From Chloroflexota bacterium (GTDB lineage Bacteria; Chloroflexota; JAJPGV01): a stretch of DNA of 64,000 bases. The notes under the pieces are model-generated. The model was not told the DNA's origin, searched no databases, and saw only the letters and a program-made list of their open reading frames with translations. Each line of letters opens with the position of its first letter. Position 1 is the first letter of the stretch. A program made the translations under genes and the position numbers. The stretch is taken from contig JAJPGV010000027.1 in assembly GCA_021325635.1 (NCBI GenBank), positions 62,001-126,000 on the forward strand, in the 5' to 3' direction. Shown in pieces: positions 8,889-17,686 of this stretch.

Positions 8889-8910
8889 GGCAAGGTCTCT
8901 TGCCTGTTTT
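8889..8910 (+). terminator. Rho-independent terminator
   Basis: GGCAAG-GTCT-CTTGCC followed by TGTTTT, 21 bp after the stop at 8867. Confidence 0.7.
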
Positions 8911-8986
8911 ACCTATGCGCTGTGCGTGCTTGACGGATGGCGCCCGAGCCTCGATTCGGTACGTTGTTTGCGCACTTGAGACGCAC

Positions 8987-9745
8987 ATGAAGAAGCCTGT
9001 CATCTATCGAACAGCCATCGCCTTAGCCACCCTCTGCCTGCTGGCGACGCCGCCCTTTGCTGCCCAGGCCCAACAAGCCGGAGGCTGCCAGTTCATCCTC
9101 GGCTTCAAGACCCTGCACGACATGGATCCCGGCGACGTGGGCAACTGCATCGACAACCAGGCGTTTGCCGGAAACGGCGACGCTCAGCAGCACACCAGCA
9201 GCGGGTTGATGGCCTGGCGCAAGGCCGACAACTGGACCGCCTTCACCAACGGCTACAGCACCTGGATCAATGGTCCCGGCGGGCTCGTCCACCGCCTGAA
9301 CACACAGCGCTATTCCTGGGAGGCCGACTACGGCGCTCCTAACACCACCAAGATCCTGGACCCCAATGGCCAGAAGCTCACGGTTGCCTTCGAGGCCAAC
9401 CTGGTCCTCAACGGCGCCGTCGAGGCCGACGACGGCAGCGGCCACGTCACGGAGCTGCAGCCCAAAGGACAGTGGGTCAACGTCTACTTCGACGTCCGTA
9501 ACAACCAGACGAAACCTGCCCCGCTCAGCAGCGCCAACATCAGCCTCGGCGACAAGCAGGGCCGCAGCTACGTCAGCCCCTTCGACCTGCGCCAGGTGAC
9601 GGCTATAGGCCAGCAGGAGACCCTGTTCAGCGGGAGCGTCGCCCCGGGCGCGACCGTTATGCTGCGCTTGACGTTCGACGTAGCCAAAGACGCCTCCGGC
9701 GGCGTGCTGCATGTTCCCGGCGGCAACGACGTAGCCGTCCTGTAG
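8987..9745 (+). CDS. Secreted protein with GCQFILGFKTLHD..WRKADNWTAFTNGY-type domain and C-terminal beta domain
   Basis: Signal peptide MKKPVIYRTAIALATLCLLATPPFAAQAQ; the N-terminal motif is familiar from Chloroflexota secreted proteins. Confidence 0.7.
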   Translation: MKKPVIYRTAIALATLCLLATPPFAAQAQQAGGCQFILGFKTLHDMDPGDVGNCIDNQAFAGNGDAQQHTSSGLMAWRKADNWTAFTNGYSTWINGPGGLVHRLNTQRYSWEADYGAPNTTKILDPNGQKLTVAFEANLVLNGAVEADDGSGHVTELQPKGQWVNVYFDVRNNQTKPAPLSSANISLGDKQGRSYVSPFDLRQVTAIGQQETLFSGSVAPGATVMLRLTFDVAKDASGGVLHVPGGNDVAVL

Positions 9746-9868
9746 CCGACCTCCGAGCGCTCTGCCGCTCGGCACAATCAACCACCCTCAACCCCTCCGC
9801 CACCCAATAGTCCCGTCCGCTCGGCCCGGCGCCACCAGGCGCCACGCCGCCCGCTAGGATGCCATACA

Positions 9869-9965
9869 GGACCCTCGGTTGTCTGCCGATAACCAAGAGA
9901 GGGGTCCCAAGGGATCCTCGGAGCGCCTGCGCTCTGGGAGCGCTGGCGGGAAAGGAACGCCGGGC
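9869..9965 (+). promoter_or_regulatory. Candidate structured 5' leader RNA of the IPT gene
   Basis: GGACCCTC-GGTT...AACC-(aaga)-GAGGGGTCC stem, alternative GAGGGGTCCCAAGGGATCCTC hairpin, GAGCGCCTGCGCTC hairpin, and RBS inside a GGCG...CGCC loop. Confidence 0.4.
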
Positions 9966-11381
9966 ATGAGATTGAACCCCAAACGTCTCGCGATCGCGGC
10001 CGCATGTCTGCTGCTTGGATCGGTCCCCGCGGGATCGGCTGCGCAGGGCGTAGCCTCGCCCGCCGTCGAAGCGACTGCCGGAGCCGCCGCGCCGCTGGCG
10101 CTAGTTGGGACGGCGGGCACGAAGGTGACCATCAGCGGCGCTAACTTCGGTACCGGCGGGGCGGTGCGTTTCGGCACCAGCACGATCATCGCGCTCACCT
10201 CCAAGTGCAGCGGCAGCCAGACCGGCTGCATCGTGTCATCGTCCACCTCCTCCATCTCCGTCAAAGCGCCCGCCGGCAGCGGAATGGCGGCGGTGAACGT
10301 CTGCCCGGACACCACCTGCTCCACGGTCGCATCCAACTACGCGCCCCGTCAAACCTTCGACTACAACCCGGCCATCACCGGGCTGAGCACGCACGTCTTC
10401 AGCAAGGCCGGCATGACGCTGACCATCAGTGGCGGGCATTTCGGCACGGCCACGCCGACGATCAACTTCAAGAACGGCTCGACGGTCGTCAGCACGGTCA
10501 ACTCGAAGTGCGCGTCGACCACCACCACCGGCTGCGTCAAGAGCGTGGCCGACAGCTCCATTGTGGTTGCGCCGCCTACCCTCAGCTCCTGCCTGTGCAC
10601 CGTTGAAGTGCAGATTGGCTCGACCGTTGCGGACGACCTGACGAACGCCGCCCTCGGCACGAGCTTCGACTACAACCCGGCCACGACCGGGGTGACCCCG
10701 AATGGCGGCCAGCCGGGCGCGACCATAACCATCAAGGGCACCAACCTGGGCACGTCGACGCCGACGATTCGCTTCGCCAACATCGGCACCAGCAGCGGAA
10801 ACCTCGACGTGAGCGCCAAGTGCTCCAGTGTGGTGAAGACGAACTGCATCGCCGCGGCCACGGCGACGGCCATCTCCGTCAAGGCTCCGACGCCGATCAG
10901 CACGAGCGCTACCCACGCCGTCATCACGGTGTGCCCCGGCGGCAACTGCGCCGCCCCGGCCGACGATCTGACCAGCCTGGCAACAACGCCGCAGGCATCG
11001 AGCTTCGACTACGGCCCGCTCATGACGAGCCTATCCGCGTCCTTTGCGAAGCCGGGCGGCTCGATGACTGTCAAGGGTGTGAATTTTGGCAAGCTGGCCG
11101 GCGTGGAGCTCAACCCCGTTTCGCCGGGAAGTCCAACGTTCCTGTTGCCCTGCACCACCGGCCAAACGAGCGGCTGCGTGGCCGTCAGCGACACGACGAT
11201 TACGGTGAAGCCGCCGTCCAGCCTTTCCGGCCAATTTAATCTTTCCGTCGGAACGGCCCAGCTTTCGGCCACTAGCAGCCTCAGCGCCAGCGTAATCGCC
11301 GCTACTACTCTCAGCGGCGTGGGCACCACCCTGCCGATCGAGTTCACGAGCGGGCCTGTGGTGACCGGCATCTCCTCGTAG
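9966..11381 (+). CDS. Secreted IPT/TIG tandem-repeat protein
   Basis: Signal peptide; four repeats with GTKVTISGANFGT / GMTLTISGGHFGT / GATITIKGTNLGT / GSMTVKGVNFGK and recurring SFDYNPA(I/T)TG. Confidence 0.8.
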   Translation: MRLNPKRLAIAAACLLLGSVPAGSAAQGVASPAVEATAGAAAPLALVGTAGTKVTISGANFGTGGAVRFGTSTIIALTSKCSGSQTGCIVSSSTSSISVKAPAGSGMAAVNVCPDTTCSTVASNYAPRQTFDYNPAITGLSTHVFSKAGMTLTISGGHFGTATPTINFKNGSTVVSTVNSKCASTTTTGCVKSVADSSIVVAPPTLSSCLCTVEVQIGSTVADDLTNAALGTSFDYNPATTGVTPNGGQPGATITIKGTNLGTSTPTIRFANIGTSSGNLDVSAKCSSVVKTNCIAAATATAISVKAPTPISTSATHAVITVCPGGNCAAPADDLTSLATTPQASSFDYGPLMTSLSASFAKPGGSMTVKGVNFGKLAGVELNPVSPGSPTFLLPCTTGQTSGCVAVSDTTITVKPPSSLSGQFNLSVGTAQLSATSSLSASVIAATTLSGVGTTLPIEFTSGPVVTGISS

Positions 11382-11392
11382 CTCTTACGGCA

Positions 11393-11419
11393 CGTGCAGC
11401 CGGCGGGGCCGGCTGCACG
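11393..11419 (+). terminator. Hairpin terminator
   Basis: Perfect 12-bp arms CGTGCAGCCGGC / GCCGGCTGCACG, loop GGG, directly after stop; no clear U-tract. Confidence 0.6.
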
Positions 11420-11569
11420 CGCCATCCGCTGCCACACTAGAGGCGTGGCGCAAGGATCCGAGGCAGCCGCGGCTGGATGTGACCGAGTGAGGGCTCATTG
11501 CCAAGGCCTGGTCCGGAGGAGCGAAAGCCACACCGCCGGCGGCCTTCCCAATACACTGCTGGAACGACC

Positions 11570-14131
11570 ATGAAGCCGGAGCCTGCGCTTCTGCAGGGCC
11601 ATGCCCCCGACGTGGGCGAGGAGCTCATCCGCGAGCACCTGCAGCGGCTGGATGAGAGCTACTTCGCGGCCTTTCCGCCGGACGTGATAGGGCTGCACCT
11701 GCAGGGGCTGGCTCGGCTCAGTCCGGCACACCCCATCGAGATCATTTTCCAGGCAGCCGCCGGCGCACAAACGAGCTGCACGGTACTCAGCTTCGACCAC
11801 CCCTCGGCGTTCTCCCTTATCTGCGGAGCCCTGGCCAGTGTCGGCTTCAGCATCGAATCAGGAGACGTCTTCACCTACGCGGCGGCGCAGCACGTGCCTG
11901 CCTCGGGCCGGCCTCGGCGGGACGCCATGGGCCGGCCTGTCCTCGACCCATTACGCCGCCGGCGCATCGTGGATCGTTTCGTCGGCCAGCCGCCGGCCGG
12001 GATGGACCAAGGCTGGATGGAGACGCTCCGCGCTCGCCTGGAAGAGATCGCCGGCTTGCTGGAGCAGGGCGACGCTCACCTCGGAGCGGCGCGGCGACGA
12101 ATCAATGATTGGGTGGCCACGTGGCTGAGCGAGCACGCCGGCGTTGGCAGCCATGCCCTGGCTCCGGTGCAGGTGCAGGTCGAGCGGCTGCCGGGGGCCA
12201 CTCGGATGCGCGTGACCACCCACGACACGCCGGCGTTCCTGTACGCCTTCAGCACAGGCCTGTCGCTGCGCGGCGTATCCATCGAGCGCGTACGCATTGC
12301 CACCATCGAGGGCACCCTGCACGATGAGATCGACATCCTTGGCCCGGACGGGCAGGCGGTCAGTGATCCGCTGCTGCTGGACCTGCTGCGCGTGTCGGCG
12401 GTGCTGACCAAGCAGTTCACCTACTTCCTGGATCGCGCGCCCGATCCATCGTCCGCGCTGGAGCGGTTCAACTTGCTGGTGCGTGACGTGTTCGAGCGGC
12501 GCGGCGAGCAATGGCTGGTGGCCATCTCCAATCCCGACGCGCTGCAGGGATTGGCGCGCGTGCTCGGCGCCAGCGACTTCCTATGGGAAGACTTTGTGAG
12601 AGTGCAGTACGAGTCGCTGCTGCCCTTTTTCAAGCCCCAGCCAGGACAGCCCACCATTGGCGAGTGGCTCGACACCGCGCCGCAGCGGCTGGCCCAAGCG
12701 GTGGCCTCGGCACAGGGCTACGAGGAACGCCGGCGAGCGCTGAACGAAGCCAAGGACCAGGAAGCCTTTATGGCCGACCTCGAGCACGTCCTGTCGGGAG
12801 GGGTTGAAGGACGGCGTCTGAGCCTGCGGCTGACGAGCCTGGCGGAACGCGTGGTCCGCCATGCCTCGGCAGCCGTGTACGACCACCTGGTCGAGCGCCA
12901 CGGACAGCCTGAAAACAGCGCCTACGCCATTTTCGGGCTGGGCAAGCTGGGCGGCGCGTCTATCGGTTATGCCTCCGACATAGAGCTGCTGGTGGTGTAC
13001 GCCGGGCGGGGGCGAAGCGCCGGGCCGGAACCCATCGACAACGGCTCGTTCTTCGCCGAGCTCGCCCAGGGGCTGACGCGCTTCATTCAGGCCAAGGAGG
13101 ACGGCCTGCTGCAGATCGACATGAAACTGCGGCCCTTTGGTATCGATGGACCCCTGGCCACCACCATGGACGGCTTCCGGGACTACTACGGCCCGGGGGG
13201 GCCGGCCCACAGCCTGGAGCGGCTGGCGCTCACCCGATTGCGTGCCATTGCCGGCGACCCGGAGCTGGGGCGTGAAATCGAGCAGCTGCGCGACGACGTC
13301 CTGTACTTCGTGCCGTCGATCAACCTGGACGAGCTGCGCACCACCCGCACGCTGCAGCTGGAGCAGAAGTCGAGGATGGGCAGCTTCAACGCCAAGTACA
13401 GCCCCGGCGGCCTGGTCGACGTGGAATACGCCACGGAAATCCTGCAGGTGCTGCACGGCAAGCACGAGCCCAGCCTGCGCACGCCGTACACCGAACAGGC
13501 AATCGAGGCCTTGAGCCGCGTCGACGTGCTGAACGAAGCCGAGGCCCAGCAGCTGGCCGGCGCCTACGACTTCCTCAGCCGGGTCATCAACGGACTGCGC
13601 ATGCTGCGCGGATGGGCGGGCGATCTCTTCATCCCGGACGCGGGATCGGAGGAGCTGGAATACCTCGCCCGGCGCATCGGCTACCAGGATCGCATCGATT
13701 TCAGCGCCGGCCGGCAGCTGCAGGTCGAGCTGCAGGTCCGCACGGCCACGGTGCGCGCCTTCGTCGAGCGCCGTTTCGGACGCGCCGGGCTGCCGGGTCG
13801 GGCGGCGATCAACGCCGCCGACCTGATTCTTTCGGACAGCCTCCCAGTCGAAGCGCGCCACAGCCTGCTATCCCAGGCGGGTTTCCGGAACCCGGAGCGC
13901 GCGTTGACCAACCTGCGCCGCATGGCCACCGCGGAAAACGCTCGGATTGTCCTGGCCGAGGTCGTCACCCTGGCCCTGCCTATGCTGGCTCGGACTGCGA
14001 ACCCGGATGGAACCCTGGAAGCCTGGCGGCAGCGCGTCGACCTCGTGGACGATCCCGAAGCGCATTTTCGCCGGCTGCTGGAGGACGTTCGCAATCTGGA
14101 AACCGAGCTGAAGGAAGGGGAACGAAAATGA
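11570..14131 (+). CDS. glnE: GlnE-like adenylyltransferase (single NTase domain, N-terminal ACT-like regions)
   Basis: FGLGKLGGASIGYASDIELLVVY, QIDMKLRPFGIDGPLATTMDGFRDYY; N-terminal SFDHPSAFSLICGALASVGFSIESGDVF and THDTPAFLYAFSTGLSLRGVSIERVRI resemble ACT domains. Confidence 0.72.
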   Translation: MKPEPALLQGHAPDVGEELIREHLQRLDESYFAAFPPDVIGLHLQGLARLSPAHPIEIIFQAAAGAQTSCTVLSFDHPSAFSLICGALASVGFSIESGDVFTYAAAQHVPASGRPRRDAMGRPVLDPLRRRRIVDRFVGQPPAGMDQGWMETLRARLEEIAGLLEQGDAHLGAARRRINDWVATWLSEHAGVGSHALAPVQVQVERLPGATRMRVTTHDTPAFLYAFSTGLSLRGVSIERVRIATIEGTLHDEIDILGPDGQAVSDPLLLDLLRVSAVLTKQFTYFLDRAPDPSSALERFNLLVRDVFERRGEQWLVAISNPDALQGLARVLGASDFLWEDFVRVQYESLLPFFKPQPGQPTIGEWLDTAPQRLAQAVASAQGYEERRRALNEAKDQEAFMADLEHVLSGGVEGRRLSLRLTSLAERVVRHASAAVYDHLVERHGQPENSAYAIFGLGKLGGASIGYASDIELLVVYAGRGRSAGPEPIDNGSFFAELAQGLTRFIQAKEDGLLQIDMKLRPFGIDGPLATTMDGFRDYYGPGGPAHSLERLALTRLRAIAGDPELGREIEQLRDDVLYFVPSINLDELRTTRTLQLEQKSRMGSFNAKYSPGGLVDVEYATEILQVLHGKHEPSLRTPYTEQAIEALSRVDVLNEAEAQQLAGAYDFLSRVINGLRMLRGWAGDLFIPDAGSEELEYLARRIGYQDRIDFSAGRQLQVELQVRTATVRAFVERRFGRAGLPGRAAINAADLILSDSLPVEARHSLLSQAGFRNPERALTNLRRMATAENARIVLAEVVTLALPMLARTANPDGTLEAWRQRVDLVDDPEAHFRRLLEDVRNLETELKEGERK

Positions 14132-14490
14132 ACCCTCAGGACGTGCTCGCCCAGGCGAGAGACGCGGTCACCGTGAAGCGCGTATTCGGCGATCCGTACG
14201 AGGCTGGCGGCGTGACCTTCATCCCTGTGGCCCGTGTTCGCGGCGGCGGGGGCGGCGGACAGGGGCAGAACACCCGCGACGGCGAGGGAGCTTCCAATTC
14301 CGGTTGGGGCGGAGGCTTCGGCTTCGCCGCCGATCCCGTCGGCGCCTACGTGCTCAAGAACGGCGAGGTGCAGTGGAAGCCCGCCGTCAACGTGAACAAG
14401 ATCGTGCTCGGCGGCCAGATCGTCGCCCTCGTCGCCCTGTTGACCGTCCGCTACGCGATGAAAGTCTGGGCGCGAGGCGTAAGGCGTTAG
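14128..14490 (+). CDS. gerW: GerW/YtfJ-family protein
   Basis: VFGDPYEAGGVTFIPVARVRGGGGGGQG...GGGFGFAADPVGAYVLKNGEVQWKPAV; ATGA overlap with glnE. Confidence 0.8.
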   Translation: MNPQDVLAQARDAVTVKRVFGDPYEAGGVTFIPVARVRGGGGGGQGQNTRDGEGASNSGWGGGFGFAADPVGAYVLKNGEVQWKPAVNVNKIVLGGQIVALVALLTVRYAMKVWARGVRR

Positions 14491-14535
14491 CGGTCAGGCG
14501 ACTGGCGCCTTGCGACTCCCGCCTGGCGCCTAACG
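14485..14535. terminator. Imperfect hairpin between convergent gerW and cysH
   Basis: CGTTAGCGGTCAGGCG / CGCCTGGCGCCTAACG, 13/16 paired; overlaps both stop codons; degenerate 7-bp periodicity. Confidence 0.5.
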
Positions 14536-15261
14536 TTTTACGGGAAGGTGGAGGCCGCACTCCACCTTGGCGGTGCCGGACCAGCGGCCGGCCCTGAGAT
14601 CCTCGCCGGGCATGACCGGCCGCGTGCAGGGCATGCAGCCGATGGACGGATAGCCGTCGTCGTGCAGCTTATTCACCGGCACGTCGTGCTCGCGGATGTA
14701 GGACCACACGTCATCTTCGGTCCAGTCCGCCAGCGGGCTGACCTTCCACAGCTCGAAGGTCTCATCCCAGCCCACGTGGGGCACCGTGGCGCGGGTACTC
14801 GACTGATCGCGGCGGATGCCGCTGATCCAGGCGCGCTTACCCCGCAGCGCCCGTTCGGTCGGCGCCACCTTGCGCAGGTAGCAGCAGCGGTCTGGGTCAC
14901 GAAGCCACAGCTCATCGCCATGGCGCTCAGCCTGCTCGACCAGGCTCAGCGACGACCGATAGGCCACCGGCTGGATGCCGTAACGCCGCTCGGCCTCGTC
15001 CCGCAGCGCATATGTCTCGAGGAACAGCAGGCCGGTGTCCAGGTAAAAGACCTCCACCTGCAGCTTCAGCTTGGCCACCATATCCAGCAGGACCATGCCG
15101 GACGCGCCGCCAAAGCTGCAGGACAGCGACAGGTCCGGCGAAAAGCGATCAGCTGCCCAGCGCAGCACATCCTCAGGGCTCGCCTGGGCAAACCGCTGGT
15201 TGAGCTCCGCCAGCTCCTCCTCGGTGGGCCGAAGCTCGACTTCGGCGGCCGGGCCGGCCAT
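14530..15261 (-). CDS. cysH: Phosphoadenylyl/adenylyl-sulfate reductase
   Basis: SCSFGGASGMVLLDMV, RCCYLRKVAP, GCMPCTRPVMPGEDLRAGRW (APS-reductase-type Cys motifs). Confidence 0.9.
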   Translation of the reverse strand: MAGPAAEVELRPTEEELAELNQRFAQASPEDVLRWAADRFSPDLSLSCSFGGASGMVLLDMVAKLKLQVEVFYLDTGLLFLETYALRDEAERRYGIQPVAYRSSLSLVEQAERHGDELWLRDPDRCCYLRKVAPTERALRGKRAWISGIRRDQSSTRATVPHVGWDETFELWKVSPLADWTEDDVWSYIREHDVPVNKLHDDGYPSIGCMPCTRPVMPGEDLRAGRWSGTAKVECGLHLPVKR

Positions 15262-16583
15262 TACCAGTCCTCTCCCGGAGGCAGGATCATGCCGGCAGCC
15301 ACGGTGCTGTTCGTTCCTTCGTCAGCCAGGATGAAGCTGCCCGTTACGCGATTGCGCCGGTACTCGTCCCACAGCAGGGGCTGCGTGGTTCGCAGCCGCA
15401 GCCGGCCAACGTCGTTCAGCTTCAGATTCAAGCCGCGCACGTCGGTGTCCCGCTGCAGGGTGTTGGTATCCAGCCGGTAGTCGATGCCGGTCACCAGCGC
15501 GCGGGCCTTGCGGGTCGTGTGGCGGATGGTGTAACGGCCGTTCGGATTCAGCGGAGTCTCGCTGAACCAGCAGACCATCGCCTCCACGTCCTGGCTCGAC
15601 GACGGCGGGCTGAAAGGGTCGCACAGCATGTCCCCGCGCGAGACGTCCAGGTCGTCCTCCAGCAGCAGGCTCACGCTGAGCGGCGCAGCGGCGCTGTCCA
15701 GGCTTCCGTCGTAGGTATCAATCGCCCGAATGCGCGTAGTCTTGCCCAGCGGCAGCACCAGCACCTCGTCGCCCGGCTGCACCCTGCCGCTGCCAATCTG
15801 TCCCGCGTAAGCTCGATAGTCGTGGTGCTCGTTGGACATCGGCCGGACCACCCACTGCACCGGAAAGCGGAAGCCGGCCTCGCCGGCGTTCGAGCCGGCG
15901 GGCACCGCCTCCAGATAGGGCAGCAGCGCCGGGCCGTCGTACCACTCCATGTTGGCTGAGGGCTCGATCACGTTGTCGCCATACAGCGCGGACACCGGAA
16001 TGAAGGCGACGTTGGCCGTGCCCAGCCCGGTCGCGAACGACGAGAACTCATCCCGAACCTGCTCGAACGCTTCCCGCGCATAGCCCACCAGGTCCATCTT
16101 GTTCACGCACACCAGCAGCTGACGAACGCCCAGCAGCGAGGCCAGCAGCGCGTGCCGGCGCGACTGTTCGACCACGCCGTTGCGAGCGTCGACCAGGATG
16201 AGCGCCAGGTCCGAGGTCGAAGCCCCGGTGACCATGTTGCGGGTGTACTGAACGTGGCCCGGCGTGTCGGCGATGATGAACTTCCGCCTGGGCGTGGCGA
16301 AGTAGCGATAGGCCACGTCGATGGTGATGCCCTGCTCGCGCTCGGCCCGCAGGCCATCGGTGAGCAGCGCCAGGTTCAGCTGGTCCGCGCCCTGGCGCAG
16401 GCTTGCCCGCTCGATGGCTTCCAGCTGATCCTCGAAAATCGACTTGGTCTCATACAGCAGGCGCCCGATGAGGGTGCTCTTGCCGTCATCCACCGACCCC
16501 GCGGTGGACAGGCGCAGCAGGTCGATCGTGGATAGCGCGGCGGCGGGGCCGGCAAGTCGGGAATCGAGAGCGGCAATGGCCAA
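15261..16583 (-). CDS. cysN: Sulfate adenylyltransferase large subunit (GTPase)
   Basis: STAGSVDDGKSTLIGRLLYE; EREQGITIDVAYRYF; DTPGHVQYTRNM. Confidence 0.95.
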   Translation of the reverse strand: MAIAALDSRLAGPAAALSTIDLLRLSTAGSVDDGKSTLIGRLLYETKSIFEDQLEAIERASLRQGADQLNLALLTDGLRAEREQGITIDVAYRYFATPRRKFIIADTPGHVQYTRNMVTGASTSDLALILVDARNGVVEQSRRHALLASLLGVRQLLVCVNKMDLVGYAREAFEQVRDEFSSFATGLGTANVAFIPVSALYGDNVIEPSANMEWYDGPALLPYLEAVPAGSNAGEAGFRFPVQWVVRPMSNEHHDYRAYAGQIGSGRVQPGDEVLVLPLGKTTRIRAIDTYDGSLDSAAAPLSVSLLLEDDLDVSRGDMLCDPFSPPSSSQDVEAMVCWFSETPLNPNGRYTIRHTTRKARALVTGIDYRLDTNTLQRDTDVRGLNLKLNDVGRLRLRTTQPLLWDEYRRNRVTGSFILADEGTNSTVAAGMILPPGEDW

Positions 16584-16585
16584 GG

Positions 16586-17491
16586 CTAGAAGTAGCCCTC
16601 GCGCTTACGGTCTTCCATGGCGGTCTCCGAGAATTTGTCATCGATGCGCGTGGCCCCCCGCTCGCCGACGCGAAACGCGGCCACCTCGGCGATGACCTCC
16701 GCCAGCGTGCTGGCCGAGGAGCTGACGGCGGCCGTGCAGGTCATGTCCCCCACCGTGCGGTAGCGCACCTGGTGCTCGAACGCGCGCTCGTCGGGGCGCA
16801 GCGGCAGGTGGTCCGACACCGACATCAACATGCCGGAGCGCTCGAACACCAGGCGACGGTGGGCAAAGTAAATGGACGGCAGCTCCAGGTCTTCCTCTTC
16901 GACGTAGCGCCACACGTCCAGCTCGGTCCAGTTGGATAGCGGAAACACCCGCACGTGCTCGCCGGAGCGGATGCCGCCGTTGTACAGGTTCCACACTTCC
17001 GGCCGCTGGTTCTTGGGATCCCACTGGCCGAACTCGTCCCTAAAGGAGAAGATGCGCTCCTTGGCGCGAGCTTTCTCTTCGTCGCGCCTGGCACCGCCGA
17101 TGGCCGCGTCGAAGTTGAGCTCCCGAATGGCATCCAGCAGCGTGACTGTCTGCAGGCGATTGCGCGAGCTCGCCACGCCCGGCTCTTCGAACGCTCGGCC
17201 CTGGTCGATGGAGTCCTGCACGTAGCGCACGATGAGCCGCTCGCCCAGCTCAGCCACACGCCGATCGCGGAACTCGATGGCTTCCGGAAAGTTGTGCCCG
17301 GTGTCGATGTGCATGATGGGGAAGGGAAAACGCGCCGGCCGGAAGGCTTTCTCGGCCAAGCGGAGCAGGACCGCGGAATCCTTGCCGCCGGAGAACAGCA
17401 GGACCGGCCGCTCGAATTGAGCGGCGGTTTCTCGCATGATGAAGATGGATTCGGCCTCCAGCGCCTGGAGGTTCGTGATGGTGGAGATCAA
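16586..17491 (-). CDS. cysD: Sulfate adenylyltransferase small subunit
   Basis: PVLLFSGGKDSAVLLRLAEKAF...FPIMHIDTGHNFPE; C-terminal MEDRKREGYF. Confidence 0.95.
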   Translation of the reverse strand: MISTITNLQALEAESIFIMRETAAQFERPVLLFSGGKDSAVLLRLAEKAFRPARFPFPIMHIDTGHNFPEAIEFRDRRVAELGERLIVRYVQDSIDQGRAFEEPGVASSRNRLQTVTLLDAIRELNFDAAIGGARRDEEKARAKERIFSFRDEFGQWDPKNQRPEVWNLYNGGIRSGEHVRVFPLSNWTELDVWRYVEEEDLELPSIYFAHRRLVFERSGMLMSVSDHLPLRPDERAFEHQVRYRTVGDMTCTAAVSSSASTLAEVIAEVAAFRVGERGATRIDDKFSETAMEDRKREGYF

Positions 17492-17514
17492 ACCGCGTTC
17501 CGCATTGGCAATTG

Positions 17515-17540
17515 TTGACTATGTTAGTCGACATAGTCAA
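17515..17540. promoter_or_regulatory. Perfect inverted repeat upstream of cysD (candidate operator)
   Basis: TTGACTATGT-TAGTCG-ACATAGTCAA, 24 bp before the cysD start. Confidence 0.65.
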
Positions 17541-17653
17541 TTTAGACCACCGCGACGCCTGTTGTCAACCGCCGTGGAGGATCAAGATGGGGCCGCGGCG
17601 CTCAGCTCACGTTCCGCTGGCCGATTGATTGATCTCTGACGGCGTTACAAGTA

Positions 17654-17669
17654 CTATCTCGATATATCG
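17654..17669. promoter_or_regulatory. Candidate PadR operator
   Basis: CTATCTCGATATATCG contains TATC-TC-GATA and CGATATATCG palindromes just upstream of the padR start. Confidence 0.45.
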
Positions 17670-17686
17670 TCTATTGGAGAAACGCC

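Larger units (their letters stand above)
534..8910. mobile_element. Prophage-derived capsid cassette (portal, terminase, protease-MCP, adaptor-like); no integrase or tail genes recognised
   Basis: Cluster of phage head/packaging genes bounded by a LuxR gene on the left and a terminator-like hairpin then a host-like secreted protein on the right. Confidence 0.6.

Noticed and set aside
9753-9772. CCGAGCG-CTCTGC-CGCTCGG hairpin as terminator
   Set aside because: Seven-bp stem fits position after 9745 but lacks a U-tract; too weak to list as a feature.
11498-11569. Upstream start for the glnE-like gene
   Set aside because: The extension MPRPGPEERKPHRRRPSQYTAGTT looks non-native; ATG at 11570 preferred.
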